The notes: generated by a model not told the origin, from the letters alone. 64,000 nucleotides of DNA from Acidobacteriota bacterium (GCA_003388555.1 QQVD01000020.1:55769-119768); one strand, 5' to 3'; shown: positions 1 to 9,214, counted from the stretch's first letter. Numbers and translations: made by a program.

Positions 1-1191
1 GTCGCGCTTGAACCGGTTGTAGTTGCGTTCCACCCGTCGGGCGCCGAGGTGCTCGAGCATGCCGCGCACCGCCGCCACGTGCTGGGCGTACTGGCCGAGC
101 AGGGCGAAGAATCCGAACACCGCGGCGCCCTCGTCCTCCGCCCCCTGGAGATGCCGTTCCAGACGGCGCAGTGCGGCACCGACGTCGCCGGCCGAGATGT
201 CGTCGAGCAGCCCGAAGACGTCCTCTTCGCCGCGGTCCTCGACCGCCGTCTCCACCATCTCGCGATCGATCGTGCCGGAGGCGGCGAGGTTGGCCAGCTT
301 GCGGTACTCGGCCGCGAGACGTCCGGTCGAAACGGCGTCGACGCCACCGCGGTGGCTGCGAATGGTGCGTTGGGTCAGCTCACGGAGCGCGTCGCCGCGG
401 ATCGCCACTCCGGTCTCTTCACGCAGGGCCTCGGCCAGGGTGTCGACGCCCTCGATCGCGCCGCGCCGGTCCACCGACACCGAACCGACCTCGAGCAGGT
501 TGCCGGCCGCCGCGATGCGCTCGACCACCGGATGGTCGGACTGCGCCGCGCTCTCGACCAGGACCAGGTGATGCCCCTCGGGCAGGCCGCTCTCGGCCGC
601 ATCGGCGAGCTCGGCGAGATCACCCTCGGCCCAGCCGACGAGCCCGTCCTCGCGCGCCGCGAGCAGCAGCGGTTCGAGCCCGGCGAGCAGCTCGGCGACC
701 TGGCGCTTGCCGCGCGGCCGCTGATTGCGCTTCTTGCGCTCACGCGGCCCGCCCTGAAGGGCCCACACCGGCAGGGCGGCGAGCACCGCCTCGGCATCGC
801 CCTCCGCCGGATCGACGGAGAAGAGCCGCAGCGCCTGGAGCAGCCGCGTGGCGCCGACGCGCTGCCGCGGGGTCAGCTCGCTGCCCGCCTCCACCGGCAG
901 CGCTTCCGCCGCCTCGTCGATCAGTCCCGCCGCCGCCGCGCGGTCGGCGAGCAGAGCACTCTCGACGACGAGGCGCACCTTTCCCGGATCGAACAGGGAG
1001 TAGGTCTTCAGATCGCCGAGCAGCCGGGCGAGGCCGGCGGGCCGGCGGTGCGGCTCGGCTTGGACCCCGAGGCGCTCGGCCAGGGCTTCGGCCAGCTGGC
1101 GTCCCGCCGGCTCGCCCACCACCAGGTCGCCGACCACCAGGTAGACGCTGCCGACATCGCCGTCGGCGATGCGCCTGCGGAGCGCCTCCAT
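1..1191 (-). CDS. holA: DNA polymerase III subunit delta, C-terminus cut by window edge
   Basis: This is the clamp-loader delta subunit, which opens the sliding clamp for chromosomal replication in the cytoplasm. The reverse strand reads open from the ATG at 1191 to the window edge, giving 397 residues. Family landmarks are VYLVVGD near residue 16, LKTYSLFDPGKVRLVVES near residues 62-79, PEGHHLVLVE near 200, and the helical C-terminal region with FALLGQYAQHVAAVRG near the edge. Between the VVES and HHLVLVE strands there is about 105 residues, where E. coli HolA has only some 25, so there is a charged insertion containing RERKKRNQRPRGKR. A GTG at 1206 is an alternative start; the ATG has GGTGAG about 10 nt upstream. 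It follows the DksA-like gene on the same strand. Confidence 0.85.
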   Translation of the reverse strand, partial: MEALRRRIADGDVGSVYLVVGDLVVGEPAGRQLAEALAERLGVQAEPHRRPAGLARLLGDLKTYSLFDPGKVRLVVESALLADRAAAAGLIDEAAEALPVEAGSELTPRQRVGATRLLQALRLFSVDPAEGDAEAVLAALPVWALQGGPRERKKRNQRPRGKRQVAELLAGLEPLLLAAREDGLVGWAEGDLAELADAAESGLPEGHHLVLVESAAQSDHPVVERIAAAGNLLEVGSVSVDRRGAIEGVDTLAEALREETGVAIRGDALRELTQRTIRSHRGGVDAVSTGRLAAEYRKLANLAASGTIDREMVETAVEDRGEEDVFGLLDDISAGDVGAALRRLERHLQGAEDEGAAVFGFFALLGQYAQHVAAVRGMLEHLGARRVERNYNRFKRD

Positions 1192-1339
1192 CTCAGCGCC
1201 GCTCACCCTCGGCTCCCGGGCGTCGGGACGCGCCTCGGGCCCTGGACCCAAGTCGGGCCTCGCGTCGTCGAGATCTCCCTGACAGCCACTCGGCGCACTG
1301 CTCGCTGGCCTCCGGGTCGGCGGTCTTCGTGATCAGCGG

Positions 1340-2344
1340 TCAGTCGTGATCGGGCAGCTGCCCGCGCTCCTCGAGCTCCTGGCAGCTCATGCAGTGCCGC
1401 GCCCACGGCAGGGCGCTGAGACGCTCACGGCTGATCTGGATACCGCACGAGGTGCAGCGGCCGAAGGTGCCGCGCTCGAAGCGCACCAGCGCAGCCTCGA
1501 TCTGGTCGAGCAGGGCCCTCTCGCCGTCGGAGATGGCGAAGGTGAGCTCGCGTGAGTACGCGTTGTTGGCGCGGTCGACCTCGTCCTCCATGCCGCCGTC
1601 GGAGGGTCTGAGACCCAGCTCGACGTCCTGCTGGTAGAGCTCGCGCAGCTCGTCGCGCTTCGCCTCGAGCTGCTCACGGAACTGTGTGGCGAGCTTGGCG
1701 GGCAGCGAAGTCGGCGGCGTCTGCTTGGTGTCGGCGAGCCCCTGGCGTCGCGAGCTGATCAGCAGACGCGGCCTTGCCCCGGCGCCGTTGGTGGAGGAAG
1801 CGCCAGAGCCCGAGGCCTCGTCCACTGCCTGGGATCCGGTGCTGCGCGAGGCCTTCCTGGAGACCTTCTTGCTGGTCGACCTGCGGGTCGATTTCCTGCT
1901 GACGGTCTTCTTGCCACCCGTCTTCCTGGCGACCTTCTTCTTGGCCACCTTCTTCGCCGTCTTCTTCTTGGCCGTCTTCTTCTTGGCCGCCTTCTTCTTG
2001 GCCGTTCTCTTCTTGGCCGTCTTCTGCTTCGCTGCAGTCTTCTTGACGGCGGCCTTCTTCTTGGTCGACTTCTTCTTGGCGACCTTCTTCTTGGCGACCT
2101 TCTTCTTGGTGGCCTTCTTCTTGGTGGCCTTCTTCTTGGTGGCCTTCTTCTTGGTGGCCTTCTTCTTCACGGCGGCCGCCTTCTTCGTGGCCACCTTCTT
2201 CTTGGCCGTCTTCTTCTTGGTCGACTTCTTCTCGGCGGCCTTCTTGCTCGCGCTCTTCTTCTTGGCGGTCTTCTTCGCGGCCTTCTTCTTCGAGGTCGCG
2301 CTGCGCGCCGAGCTCTTCTTGGTCGACGGTCTCTTGGTCGCCAT
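1340..2344 (-). CDS. DksA/TraR-type zinc finger protein with long lysine-rich H1-like N-terminal domain
   Basis: A 334-residue protein in two parts. Residues about 1-160 are low-complexity basic repeats (KKxxKK, KATKK), like histone H1 tails and bacterial Hc1/AlgP-type DNA-binding tails. After a Ser/Arg-rich linker, residues about 215-334 are a DksA/TraR unit: a helical region with the acidic-tip motif DxxDxA (D254, D257, A259) and a four-cysteine zinc finger (C297, C300, C318, C321). DksA proteins enter the secondary channel of RNA polymerase and modulate transcription with ppGpp; the basic tail would be expected to bind DNA or RNA (inference). The start MATKRPSTKK at 2344 is chosen because the 18 residues of upstream in-frame sequence look non-coding. 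It lies between rlmH and holA on the same strand. Confidence 0.85.
   Translation of the reverse strand: MATKRPSTKKSSARSATSKKKAAKKTAKKKSASKKAAEKKSTKKKTAKKKVATKKAAAVKKKATKKKATKKKATKKKATKKKVAKKKVAKKKSTKKKAAVKKTAAKQKTAKKRTAKKKAAKKKTAKKKTAKKVAKKKVARKTGGKKTVSRKSTRRSTSKKVSRKASRSTGSQAVDEASGSGASSTNGAGARPRLLISSRRQGLADTKQTPPTSLPAKLATQFREQLEAKRDELRELYQQDVELGLRPSDGGMEDEVDRANNAYSRELTFAISDGERALLDQIEAALVRFERGTFGRCTSCGIQISRERLSALPWARHCMSCQELEERGQLPDHD
2101..2160. repeat. Four exact 15-bp tandem repeats inside the lysine-rich domain
   Basis: The unit TCTTCTTGGTGGCCT occurs four times back to back and encodes a five-residue KKKAT-type repeat in the lysine-rich domain on the minus strand. Because the unit is a multiple of three, copy-number change would lengthen or shorten the tail without a frameshift. 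Confidence 0.9.
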
Positions 2345-2627
2345 CTTGCTCACGTCCCTGACACTGTTTCCGAACCTGTGATGATCCCGTCGCGCCACCG
2401 CATCGGTGCCGCCGTGACGGGTGCTGGCCTCTTCGTAGCGCCGCCCATGATGCCGACCGTCCTCGGCGACGCTGCGTCGGCGGCCCCCGAGTGCACGGGC
2501 CCCCGAGCACCGTCATCACCGGCAACACGCCCTGCGGCCGCTCTCCCGGCCGGCAACCAGCTCCCCTCGCAGCCGGTCTCTCGAACCGACGCGGGGAGGC
2601 GCCGAGCAGCCGCTGCGCCGAGCCTCC

Positions 2628-3104
2628 TCAGAACGGCCCGCGATGGTACTTGATTCCGGTCTCGATCGCGAGCGACCGGTAGAGCTGCTCCAACAGGATC
2701 AGGCGGGCCATCTCGTGAGGGAGTGTCTGGGGACCGAAGGAGATTCGGTGACGCGCCGTGCGCAGGAGGTCAGGCGACAGGCCGAGGTCGCTGCCGATCA
2801 GGAAGACCAGCGGGCCGGGGGACGACTCGAAGGTCTGGCGTAGGAAGTCGGCGAACGACTCCGAGGATCTCGCTCTGCCGCGGGAGTCCAGGGCCAGGAG
2901 ACTGGCCGGCTCGGGCGCCGCCGAGAGCATCGCCTCCGCTTCGGCCTCGCGCCGCTCCGGGCCGTCGCCACGACCGGCCCTGATCTGCCTCTGTGCGATC
3001 CGCCAGTGGTGAGCGATGCGCTGCTCGTAGTCGGCGCACAGGGAGCGCCACGGCTCACGGTCGTGGCGTCCCGCCCACAGCACCATCACCTCGCGCACCG
3101 CCAT
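2628..3104 (-). CDS. rlmH: 23S rRNA (pseudouridine1915-N3)-methyltransferase RlmH
   Basis: RlmH is a small SPOUT-class methyltransferase that methylates pseudouridine 1915 in helix 69 of 23S rRNA using S-adenosylmethionine. The 158-residue length matches the family (about 155). Recognisable segments are LALDSRGR near residue 72, the SAM-binding loop FLIGSDLG near 101 (usually GGxxG), and the knot signature TLPHEMARLILLEQLYRS ending in YHRGPF. The ATG at 3104 has an excellent ribosome binding site (GGGAGGGG). It heads a minus-strand run with the DksA-like gene and holA; rsfS, its common neighbour, is not seen here. Confidence 0.93.
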   Translation of the reverse strand: MAVREVMVLWAGRHDREPWRSLCADYEQRIAHHWRIAQRQIRAGRGDGPERREAEAEAMLSAAPEPASLLALDSRGRARSSESFADFLRQTFESSPGPLVFLIGSDLGLSPDLLRTARHRISFGPQTLPHEMARLILLEQLYRSLAIETGIKYHRGPF

Positions 3105-3166
3105 CGCCCCTCCCTTGCATCGGCTTCGCCGCCGAGACGTCCGATCGTCGAGGCCCCGACCGCCTT

Positions 3167-3175
3167 TGTTATGTT
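3167..3175 (+). promoter_or_regulatory. Possible extended -10 promoter giving a leaderless transcript
   Basis: TGT followed by TATGTT fits an extended -10 element. It ends 6 nt before the ATG at 3182, so transcription would begin at or next to the start codon. No convincing -35 box is visible. This is a weak call from pattern alone. Confidence 0.3.
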
Positions 3176-3181
3176 CTCAGA

Positions 3182-4168
3182 ATGGCCCGCAGCCACGAGG
3201 AGGAGCGCCGGAGCCGGCGGCGCAGGCGCCTGACCCGCGGCCTCCTGCTCGGCGCCGCCGCCTTCGGTCTGCCGGCCCTCTACAACGCCTGGGTCGCCCG
3301 CCGCACCGCCGAGCTGACCTATCCCTCCTGGCAGGCTCCCGAGGAGTTGCAGACCAGCCTCGGCAGGGTGGCGGTGCGTCGGCTCGGCGAGGAGCGGCCC
3401 GGCGGCCCCATCGTGCTCCTGCACTCCCTGGCACCGGGGCATTCGTCCTCCCACTGGCAGGCGGTCGGACGGCGCCTCGCGGCACACCGCTCGGTGGTGC
3501 TCTTCGACTGGCCGGGATGGGGCGACTCGCAGCGCGGTCCCTATGAGTACGCCCCGGTGAGCCTCGCCGCGGTGCTGCAAGAGGTGCTCGACGCGGGACC
3601 GCGCCCTTCGGCACCGGTCGCGGTCGTCGCCGCCGGTCTCGCGGCGGCCCCTGCGGTGCGTTTCGCCAACCGTTTCCCGGATCGTCTGCGCTCGCTGACC
3701 CTGGTCTGCCCGCGGGGTGCCGAGGGCTCGCGACCGGCGCTCCGCGACCGGCTGCTGCGGGGGATGCTGGGCCTGCCGGTGCTCGGCACGTCCGCCATCC
3801 ACCTGGCGACCAGCCGCCGAGCCCTCGAGACCCAGCTGGTGGCGTCGTTCCACGATCCGCACCGTATCCCCGAGGACCTCCTCGACGAGCACGAGAAGCT
3901 GAGCCACCTGCCGGGCAGCCGCCATCCGCTGACCGCCTACCTGACGGGCGGCCTCGACGACGGCGTGCTCGATCGCTGGGCCCGTCTGCCCCTCGGCGAG
4001 CTGCACCTGATCTGGGGACGCGAGGCCCGCAGCCCCGAAGTCGTCGACGCCGACCTCTGGCTGAAGCGACGCGGAGCTGCGCTGCACGTGGTGGAGGGGG
4101 CCGGCTCGCTGCCCCATCTGGAGCGCCCCGAGGCGACCGCCGAGTTGCTGCGCTCGATTCTCTCCTGA
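3182..4168 (+). CDS. Alpha/beta-hydrolase-fold protein lacking the serine nucleophile
   Basis: A 328-residue protein with an arginine-rich N-terminus and one hydrophobic segment (about residues 19-36), so probably membrane-anchored. The fold is recognisable from VLLHSLAPGHSSSHW (residues 78-92, oxyanion-hole region), VVLFDWPGWGDS (105-116), LTLVCPRG, and a late GAGSLPHLERPE with the usual catalytic-histidine position. Where the family has the nucleophile elbow GxSxG, this protein reads AAGLA (150-154), so the serine is replaced by glycine. It may be a non-catalytic scaffold or binding protein, or use another residue. It diverges from rlmH and converges on metH. The start is supported by the close upstream promoter-like box; no substrate can be named. 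Confidence 0.8.
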   Translation: MARSHEEERRSRRRRRLTRGLLLGAAAFGLPALYNAWVARRTAELTYPSWQAPEELQTSLGRVAVRRLGEERPGGPIVLLHSLAPGHSSSHWQAVGRRLAAHRSVVLFDWPGWGDSQRGPYEYAPVSLAAVLQEVLDAGPRPSAPVAVVAAGLAAAPAVRFANRFPDRLRSLTLVCPRGAEGSRPALRDRLLRGMLGLPVLGTSAIHLATSRRALETQLVASFHDPHRIPEDLLDEHEKLSHLPGSRHPLTAYLTGGLDDGVLDRWARLPLGELHLIWGREARSPEVVDADLWLKRRGAALHVVEGAGSLPHLERPEATAELLRSILS

Positions 4169-4206
4169 CGCCGGAGTCTCTCCTCCGCCTCCGAGCGGTC
4201 GCCACT

Positions 4207-7200
4207 TCAGGCGCCGAAGTACCTCGCGTCGGGATGGTGGAAGACGAGCGCCGAGACGCTCGCCTCGGGATCCATCATCTGCCCCTCGGTGAGCTCGACG
4301 CCGATCTCCTCCGGCCGCAGCACCCTGAACAGGGCCTCCTGTCCGTCGAGATCGGGACAGGCGGGGTAGCCGAAGCTGTAGCGCTTGCCGCGGTAGCGGG
4401 CGGCGAAGCGCTCGCGGTCGGTCATCGCGGGATCGTCGGGGAAGCCCCACAGCGCGCGCAGCCTCTGGTGCACCAGCTCGGCGGCGGCCTCCGCGGTCTC
4501 CAGCGCCAGCGCCGCCAGAACGTGGCTGTCGAGGTACTCGCCGGAGTGGCGCAGCGACTCGACCCTCTCGCGGATGCCTTCGCCGGCGGTGGTGACGAAG
4601 AGCGCCAGGTGATCGTCCTGCAGAACGTAGTCGGCGAGGCAGAGTCCCTTGCCGCCGGCCTGACGCGGGAAGACCCAACGGGCCGCGACCTCGCCGTCGC
4701 CGTTCAGCAGGGCGATCTCGTTGCCGTCGGCGCGCGCCTTCCAGAACTGCCAGACCGCGCGCGCCGTCATGCCCCCGGCGAGGCAAACCTGTTTCACCTC
4801 TTCGACACGCTCCTCGAGCTTGCGCAGCTTCTCGTCACCGCGCTCGCGGAGCTTCTCCACCGACCCGTGCAGCCCGAGGTGCTTGCCGAACAGCATCTGG
4901 GGGTTGACGTGCCGCCAGACCTCCTCCAGGTCGAGCTCCTCGACCCTGCGCTCCAGGTCGGGCACCGCTGGCACCGGGAGGTCGACCCGGACCTCGGCAC
5001 TGCGTTCGCCGCGGTCCGACGAGTCGCGCTCGCGGGTCGGTGCGACCCCGCCCTGCCGGTCGTTGGCAACCGTCTCGGCGATCTCTTCGAGGGCGGCGTC
5101 GCGCTGCGCGGGATCGGTCAGGCGCTCCACCAGCTGCAGGCCGTGCATCGCGTCCTTGGCGTAGGTGCAGACGCCGCCGTACTCGGCGGCGATCCGCGTG
5201 TGGGTGAAGCGACGAGTCAGCGCCGCTCCGCCGACCAGCAGATCGACGTCGATCCCCGCGGCGCGGAAGTCGGCCGCCGTGGTGACCATCATCTGGGCGC
5301 TCTTCACCAGCAGGCCGGAGAGGCCGACCACGTCGGGACGGTGCTCGCGCACCGCCTGCACCAGCTGCTCGCTGGGCACCTTGATGCCCAGGTTCACCAC
5401 GTCGAAGCCGTTGTTCGAGAGGATGATGTCGACCAGGTTCTTGCCGATGTCGTGCACGTCGCCCTTCACCGTGGCCAGGATCACCTTGCCGCGCAGGGAG
5501 CTCCCGGATCCCTCGGCCCCCTCGCTGCGCGTCATGTGCTGCTCGAGGAAAGAGACCGCCGCCTTCATCACCTCGGCGCTCTGCAGCACCTCGGCGACGA
5601 TCAGCTCGTTGGCGTTGAACAGGCGCCCCACCTCCGCCATGCCCTGCATCAGCGGACCGTTGATCACGTCGAGCGGCTCCGGCCAGCGCGGATCCGACAG
5701 GGTCTGCTCGAGGTCCTCGATCAACCCCTCCTTGGATCCCTCGATCACCGCGCGCTGCAGACGCTGGTCGAGCGGCAGCGCGGTGCGGTCGACCTGGACG
5801 GTGCGTGACCGCGAATCGCGGAAGTGCTCGGTGAAGCGTTCCACCGCCCGGCGGCCGGCCTCCGCATCGCCCGGCTCGAGGTCGATCAGGCTCTGGGCCA
5901 GGTCGCGCTCCTCCTGCGGGATGTCGGCGAACCTGGCCAGCTTCTCGGTGTTGACGATGGCCGCGTCGAGACCGGCCACGGTGGCGCGATAGAGGAAGAC
6001 CGAGTTCAGCACCTCGCGCCCGGCGTTGGGCAGACCGAAGCTGACGTTCGAGACACCGAGGATCGTCGGCGATGTCGGATAGAGGCGCCCCAGCTGTCGC
6101 ACGCCCTCGATCGTCGCCGCGGCGGAACCGAGGTAGTTCTCGTCGCCGGTGCCGCAGGGGAAGACCAGGGCGTCCCACCAGATGTCCTGCGGCTCGACGC
6201 CGTAGCGTTCGGTGAGCAGCTCGAAGGAGCGCGCCGCCACCTCGAGCTTGCGCTCCACCGTGACCGCCATGCCGCGCTCGTCGATCAGGCCGACGACCAG
6301 GGCGGCGCCGAACCGCCGCGCCAGCGGCACCACCGCGTCGAAGCGCTCTAGACCGTCCTCTAGGTTCACCGAGTTCAGGATCGACTTGCCCTGGCAGTAG
6401 GTGAGCGCCCGCTGCATCACCGCGGCGTCGGTGCTGTCGATCATCAGCGGCACCTTGACCCGCCGGATCAGCTGGTCGAGGAAGCGCTCCACGTCGGCGG
6501 CCTCGTCGCGGTCGGGGTCCTGCAGGCAGACGTCGACCACCTGGGCGCCGCCGCGCACCTGCGCCCTTCCGACCTCGGCGGCGGCCTCGAAGTCGCCCTC
6601 GGCGATCAACCGCTTGAACTTGCGGCTGCCCAGGACATTGGTGCGCTCGCCGACGAGCAGAGGACGGTTGTCGGCGGTCAGCTCCGTGCCCTCGAGGCCG
6701 GAGACCAGAGCCCGGTGGTGGCTCGGCACACGGCGGGGCGTCCGGCCCTCGACCAGCTTCGCCAGCGCTCTCACGTGCGCCTCGGTGGTGCCGCAGCAGC
6801 CGCCCACGAGGTTGAGCCAGCCGGCGTCGAGGAAGCGGCCGATCACCTCCTCGAAGACCTCGGGCCCCTCGAGATATCTCCCATCCTCGTCCGGCAGCCC
6901 GGCGTTCGGCACCAGGGCGACACGGGTGCGGCACAGCTCGGCGAGCGTGCGCACGTGGTCGGTCATGAACTCCGGACCGGTGGCGCAGTTGAGCCCGACG
7001 TAGAGCAGGTCCTCGTGCATCATCGAGATGGCGAACGCCTCGGCGTCCTGCCCACCGAGCATCGTGCCCATCGCCTCGATGGTCGCCGAGACGGCGATCT
7101 CCCGCTCGACGCCGAGCTCGGCGAACGCCTCACGGATGCCGATCAGGCCGGCCTTGATGTTGCGCGTGTCCTGCGAGGTCTCGAGCAGCAGATAGTCGAC

Positions 7201-7674
7201 ACCCCCGTCGAGCAGACCGAGGGCCTGCTCGCGGAAGTGAGCGATCAGCTGCTCGAAGGTGACGCCGCCGGTGACCGAGATGGCCTTGGTCGTCGGACCC
7301 ATCGAGCCGCAGACGAAGCGCGGCCGCTCGGGCGTCGAGTAGGCGTCGCACGCCGCCCGCGCGATCTCGGCAGCGACCCGGTTGAGCTCGCGCGTCCGGG
7401 CCTCGAGGCCGTACTCGGCCAGCACCAGGGGCGTACCGCCGAAGGTATTCGTCTCGACGATGTCGGCGCCGGCCTCGAGGTAGCGGTCGTGCACCCTGCG
7501 GACCACGTCGGGCCGGGTGACCACGAGGATCTCGTTGCAGCCGTCGAGATCCTCGCCGCCGAAGTCCTCCGCTTCGAGGCGAGCGTCCTGCATGGCGGTG
7601 CCGGTGGCGCCGTCCATCACCAGGATCCGCTGCTCGAGCAGTCGCCTCAGCTCACTGGTCGGCGTGTCGCTCAT
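4207..7674 (-). CDS. metH: Cobalamin-dependent methionine synthase
   Basis: MetH transfers the methyl group of 5-methyltetrahydrofolate through cobalamin to homocysteine. The 1155-residue protein has all modules: the homocysteine domain (MDGATGTAMQ near residue 19; zinc cysteines in VGLNCATGP and VGGCCGTTEAH), the pterin-binding domain (RPLLVGERTNVLGSRKFK onward), the cobalamin cap and Rossmann domain with DVHDIGKN, where the histidine ligates cobalt, and a C-terminal activation domain (KRYSFGYPACPD) for reductive methylation by SAM. It is a little shorter than E. coli MetH (1227). It lies 73 nt downstream of metF, so the two are probably one transcript. I saw no cobalamin riboswitch signature upstream. 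Confidence 0.97.
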   Translation of the reverse strand: MSDTPTSELRRLLEQRILVMDGATGTAMQDARLEAEDFGGEDLDGCNEILVVTRPDVVRRVHDRYLEAGADIVETNTFGGTPLVLAEYGLEARTRELNRVAAEIARAACDAYSTPERPRFVCGSMGPTTKAISVTGGVTFEQLIAHFREQALGLLDGGVDYLLLETSQDTRNIKAGLIGIREAFAELGVEREIAVSATIEAMGTMLGGQDAEAFAISMMHEDLLYVGLNCATGPEFMTDHVRTLAELCRTRVALVPNAGLPDEDGRYLEGPEVFEEVIGRFLDAGWLNLVGGCCGTTEAHVRALAKLVEGRTPRRVPSHHRALVSGLEGTELTADNRPLLVGERTNVLGSRKFKRLIAEGDFEAAAEVGRAQVRGGAQVVDVCLQDPDRDEAADVERFLDQLIRRVKVPLMIDSTDAAVMQRALTYCQGKSILNSVNLEDGLERFDAVVPLARRFGAALVVGLIDERGMAVTVERKLEVAARSFELLTERYGVEPQDIWWDALVFPCGTGDENYLGSAAATIEGVRQLGRLYPTSPTILGVSNVSFGLPNAGREVLNSVFLYRATVAGLDAAIVNTEKLARFADIPQEERDLAQSLIDLEPGDAEAGRRAVERFTEHFRDSRSRTVQVDRTALPLDQRLQRAVIEGSKEGLIEDLEQTLSDPRWPEPLDVINGPLMQGMAEVGRLFNANELIVAEVLQSAEVMKAAVSFLEQHMTRSEGAEGSGSSLRGKVILATVKGDVHDIGKNLVDIILSNNGFDVVNLGIKVPSEQLVQAVREHRPDVVGLSGLLVKSAQMMVTTAADFRAAGIDVDLLVGGAALTRRFTHTRIAAEYGGVCTYAKDAMHGLQLVERLTDPAQRDAALEEIAETVANDRQGGVAPTRERDSSDRGERSAEVRVDLPVPAVPDLERRVEELDLEEVWRHVNPQMLFGKHLGLHGSVEKLRERGDEKLRKLEERVEEVKQVCLAGGMTARAVWQFWKARADGNEIALLNGDGEVAARWVFPRQAGGKGLCLADYVLQDDHLALFVTTAGEGIRERVESLRHSGEYLDSHVLAALALETAEAAAELVHQRLRALWGFPDDPAMTDRERFAARYRGKRYSFGYPACPDLDGQEALFRVLRPEEIGVELTEGQMMDPEASVSALVFHHPDARYFGA

Positions 7675-7747
7675 CTTGATCGTCGGTGCTCCATGGTCGT
7701 CGGGTGGTCGCGCCGCCGGCGGCGCGGTCCGAGGCCCCGAGGCGGGC

Positions 7748-8698
7748 TCAGAGGTCGAGCCGGTTCATCAGTTCCTTGATCGCCACCGCGCTCTGCATGA
7801 CGTAGAAGTGCACCGCGGGAACCCCGTGGTCGAGCAGCTCCTCGGTCTGCTTCAAGGCCCAGTCGACGCCGATGCTGCGCACCTCGGATGGCGCGGCCTC
7901 CTCCACCGCACTGGACAACTCGGGTGGAATCGTCAGGTGGAACACGGAGGGCAGACTGGTGAGGTGCTTCTTGGTGGTGAGGATCTTGAGGCCCGGGATG
8001 ATCGGCACCTCGATGCCGGCAGCGCGGCAGCGATCGACGAAGGCGAAGTAGTGGCGGTTGTCGAAGAACATCTGGGTGACGATGTAGTCGGCTCCGGCCC
8101 GCACCTTCTCGAGGGTGCGCTGCACGTCGGTCTCCAGGTTCGGCGCCTCGAAGTGCTTCTCGGGATAGCCGCCGACGCCGATGCAGAAGTCCGACGGATC
8201 GGCGTCGAGCAGGTCCTCCTCGAGGTAGCGCCCGGAGTTCATCGCGGTGATCTGCGCGACCAGGTCGCTGGCGTAGCGGTTGGCGCTGCGACCGTCGCGC
8301 AGCGGCTTGACGTAGCCGGAGTGGTCTCCGCGCACCGCGAGGACGTTGTCGATGCCCAGGTAGCGCAGCTCGATCAGGAAGTCCTCGGTCTCCTCGCGCG
8401 AGAAGCCGTTGCACAGCAGGTGCGGCACGGCATCGATGCGGTACTTGTTCTGGATCAGCGCACAGACGCCGAGCGTGCCTGGACGCTTGCGCTTGACCCG
8501 CTTCTGGATACCGGAGCGCGTCTCCTCGTAGTACGCCTCCGCCGAATGCGACGTGATGTCGATGAACGGCGGCGAGAACTTCTGCAGCGCATCGATCAGT
8601 TCCAGCAGCCGCTCCAGCGTGCCGCCACGAAGCGGCGGAATGATCTCGAAGCTGATCAGCGGCCGGCTCGCCCGGTCGAGGTGTTCGACGACTTTCAT
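7748..8698 (-). CDS. metF: 5,10-methylenetetrahydrofolate reductase
   Basis: A TIM-barrel flavoenzyme that reduces 5,10-methylene-THF to 5-methyl-THF, the methyl donor for MetH encoded just downstream. At 316 residues it is normal length. Signatures are SFEIIPPLRGG (residues 20-30; the catalytic Glu lies in this segment), LAVRGDHSG for FAD contacts, CIGVGGYPEKH, and ADYIVTQMFFD. The ATG at 8698 lacks a strong Shine-Dalgarno sequence. The upstream gap of about 0.5 kb should hold its promoter. Confidence 0.95.
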   Translation of the reverse strand: MKVVEHLDRASRPLISFEIIPPLRGGTLERLLELIDALQKFSPPFIDITSHSAEAYYEETRSGIQKRVKRKRPGTLGVCALIQNKYRIDAVPHLLCNGFSREETEDFLIELRYLGIDNVLAVRGDHSGYVKPLRDGRSANRYASDLVAQITAMNSGRYLEEDLLDADPSDFCIGVGGYPEKHFEAPNLETDVQRTLEKVRAGADYIVTQMFFDNRHYFAFVDRCRAAGIEVPIIPGLKILTTKKHLTSLPSVFHLTIPPELSSAVEEAAPSEVRSIGVDWALKQTEELLDHGVPAVHFYVMQSAVAIKELMNRLDL

Positions 8699-9214
8699 CT
8701 GCTGGGGTTCATCCGTGGGGGCGTTCGTCGGGTGTCGTCGGCTATCGGTTTCGGGAGTCGTTCGGGAATCGTTGGATGGTTGCTCGTCCCTCGGATCATC
8801 GCAGGACGACGGCCTGCCGCGGCCGCGGCTCTCCGACCCGCGTTCCGCTGCCGTCCGGCTGCCGGCGACGCGGCGCCGAGACCTCCCCGTCGCGGCGGAC
8901 GCGGCAGGTCGCCGGGCGCCGGACGACCGCCCAGAGACCGCGAAGTCGTGGAGAGGGGTGCACGGGCCCCGGAGGTCGGGCCCACCTCGGACCGCGACGC
9001 CCCGGCGGCGGGACCGTGGACGCCGCAGGGCGGCCGGTGCGCTATCTTAGCCGCGCATCTGCACGGCGACTCAAGCACGGCCGGGGAGGTACCGGCCGAC
9101 ACGAGCCGAGTCGGAGGAAGAGCGACGCCCAGCGGTCACCGCACAGTGCGGCGCCGGCCGCCTCCCCCAACTGCCCGAGCCCAACGCCGCGAAGCGCTGC
9201 CAGACTCCACTGCC
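8699..9214. other. Divergent intergenic region between metF and the sugar transferase
   Basis: This 516-nt spacer contains no convincing gene; frames through it are arginine- and proline-rich and unlike any family. A TATCTT box near 9043-9048 could be a plus-strand -10, and a strong GGAGGAAGAG near 9113 is not followed by a start codon at useful distance. No SAM, SAH or cobalamin riboswitch consensus was recognised. Confidence 0.5.

Noticed and set aside
1686..2381. Plus-strand open frame encoding a very hydrophobic FFLATFF-type repeat protein
   Set aside because: It is the exact antisense of the lysine-rich domain of the DksA-like protein; lysine codons read backwards give Phe/Leu. The minus-strand frame continues into a recognisable zinc finger domain, the plus one into nothing.
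8699..9214. SAM, SAH or cobalamin riboswitch upstream of metF-metH
   Set aside because: No consensus boxes or characteristic stems were recognised in the leader by eye.
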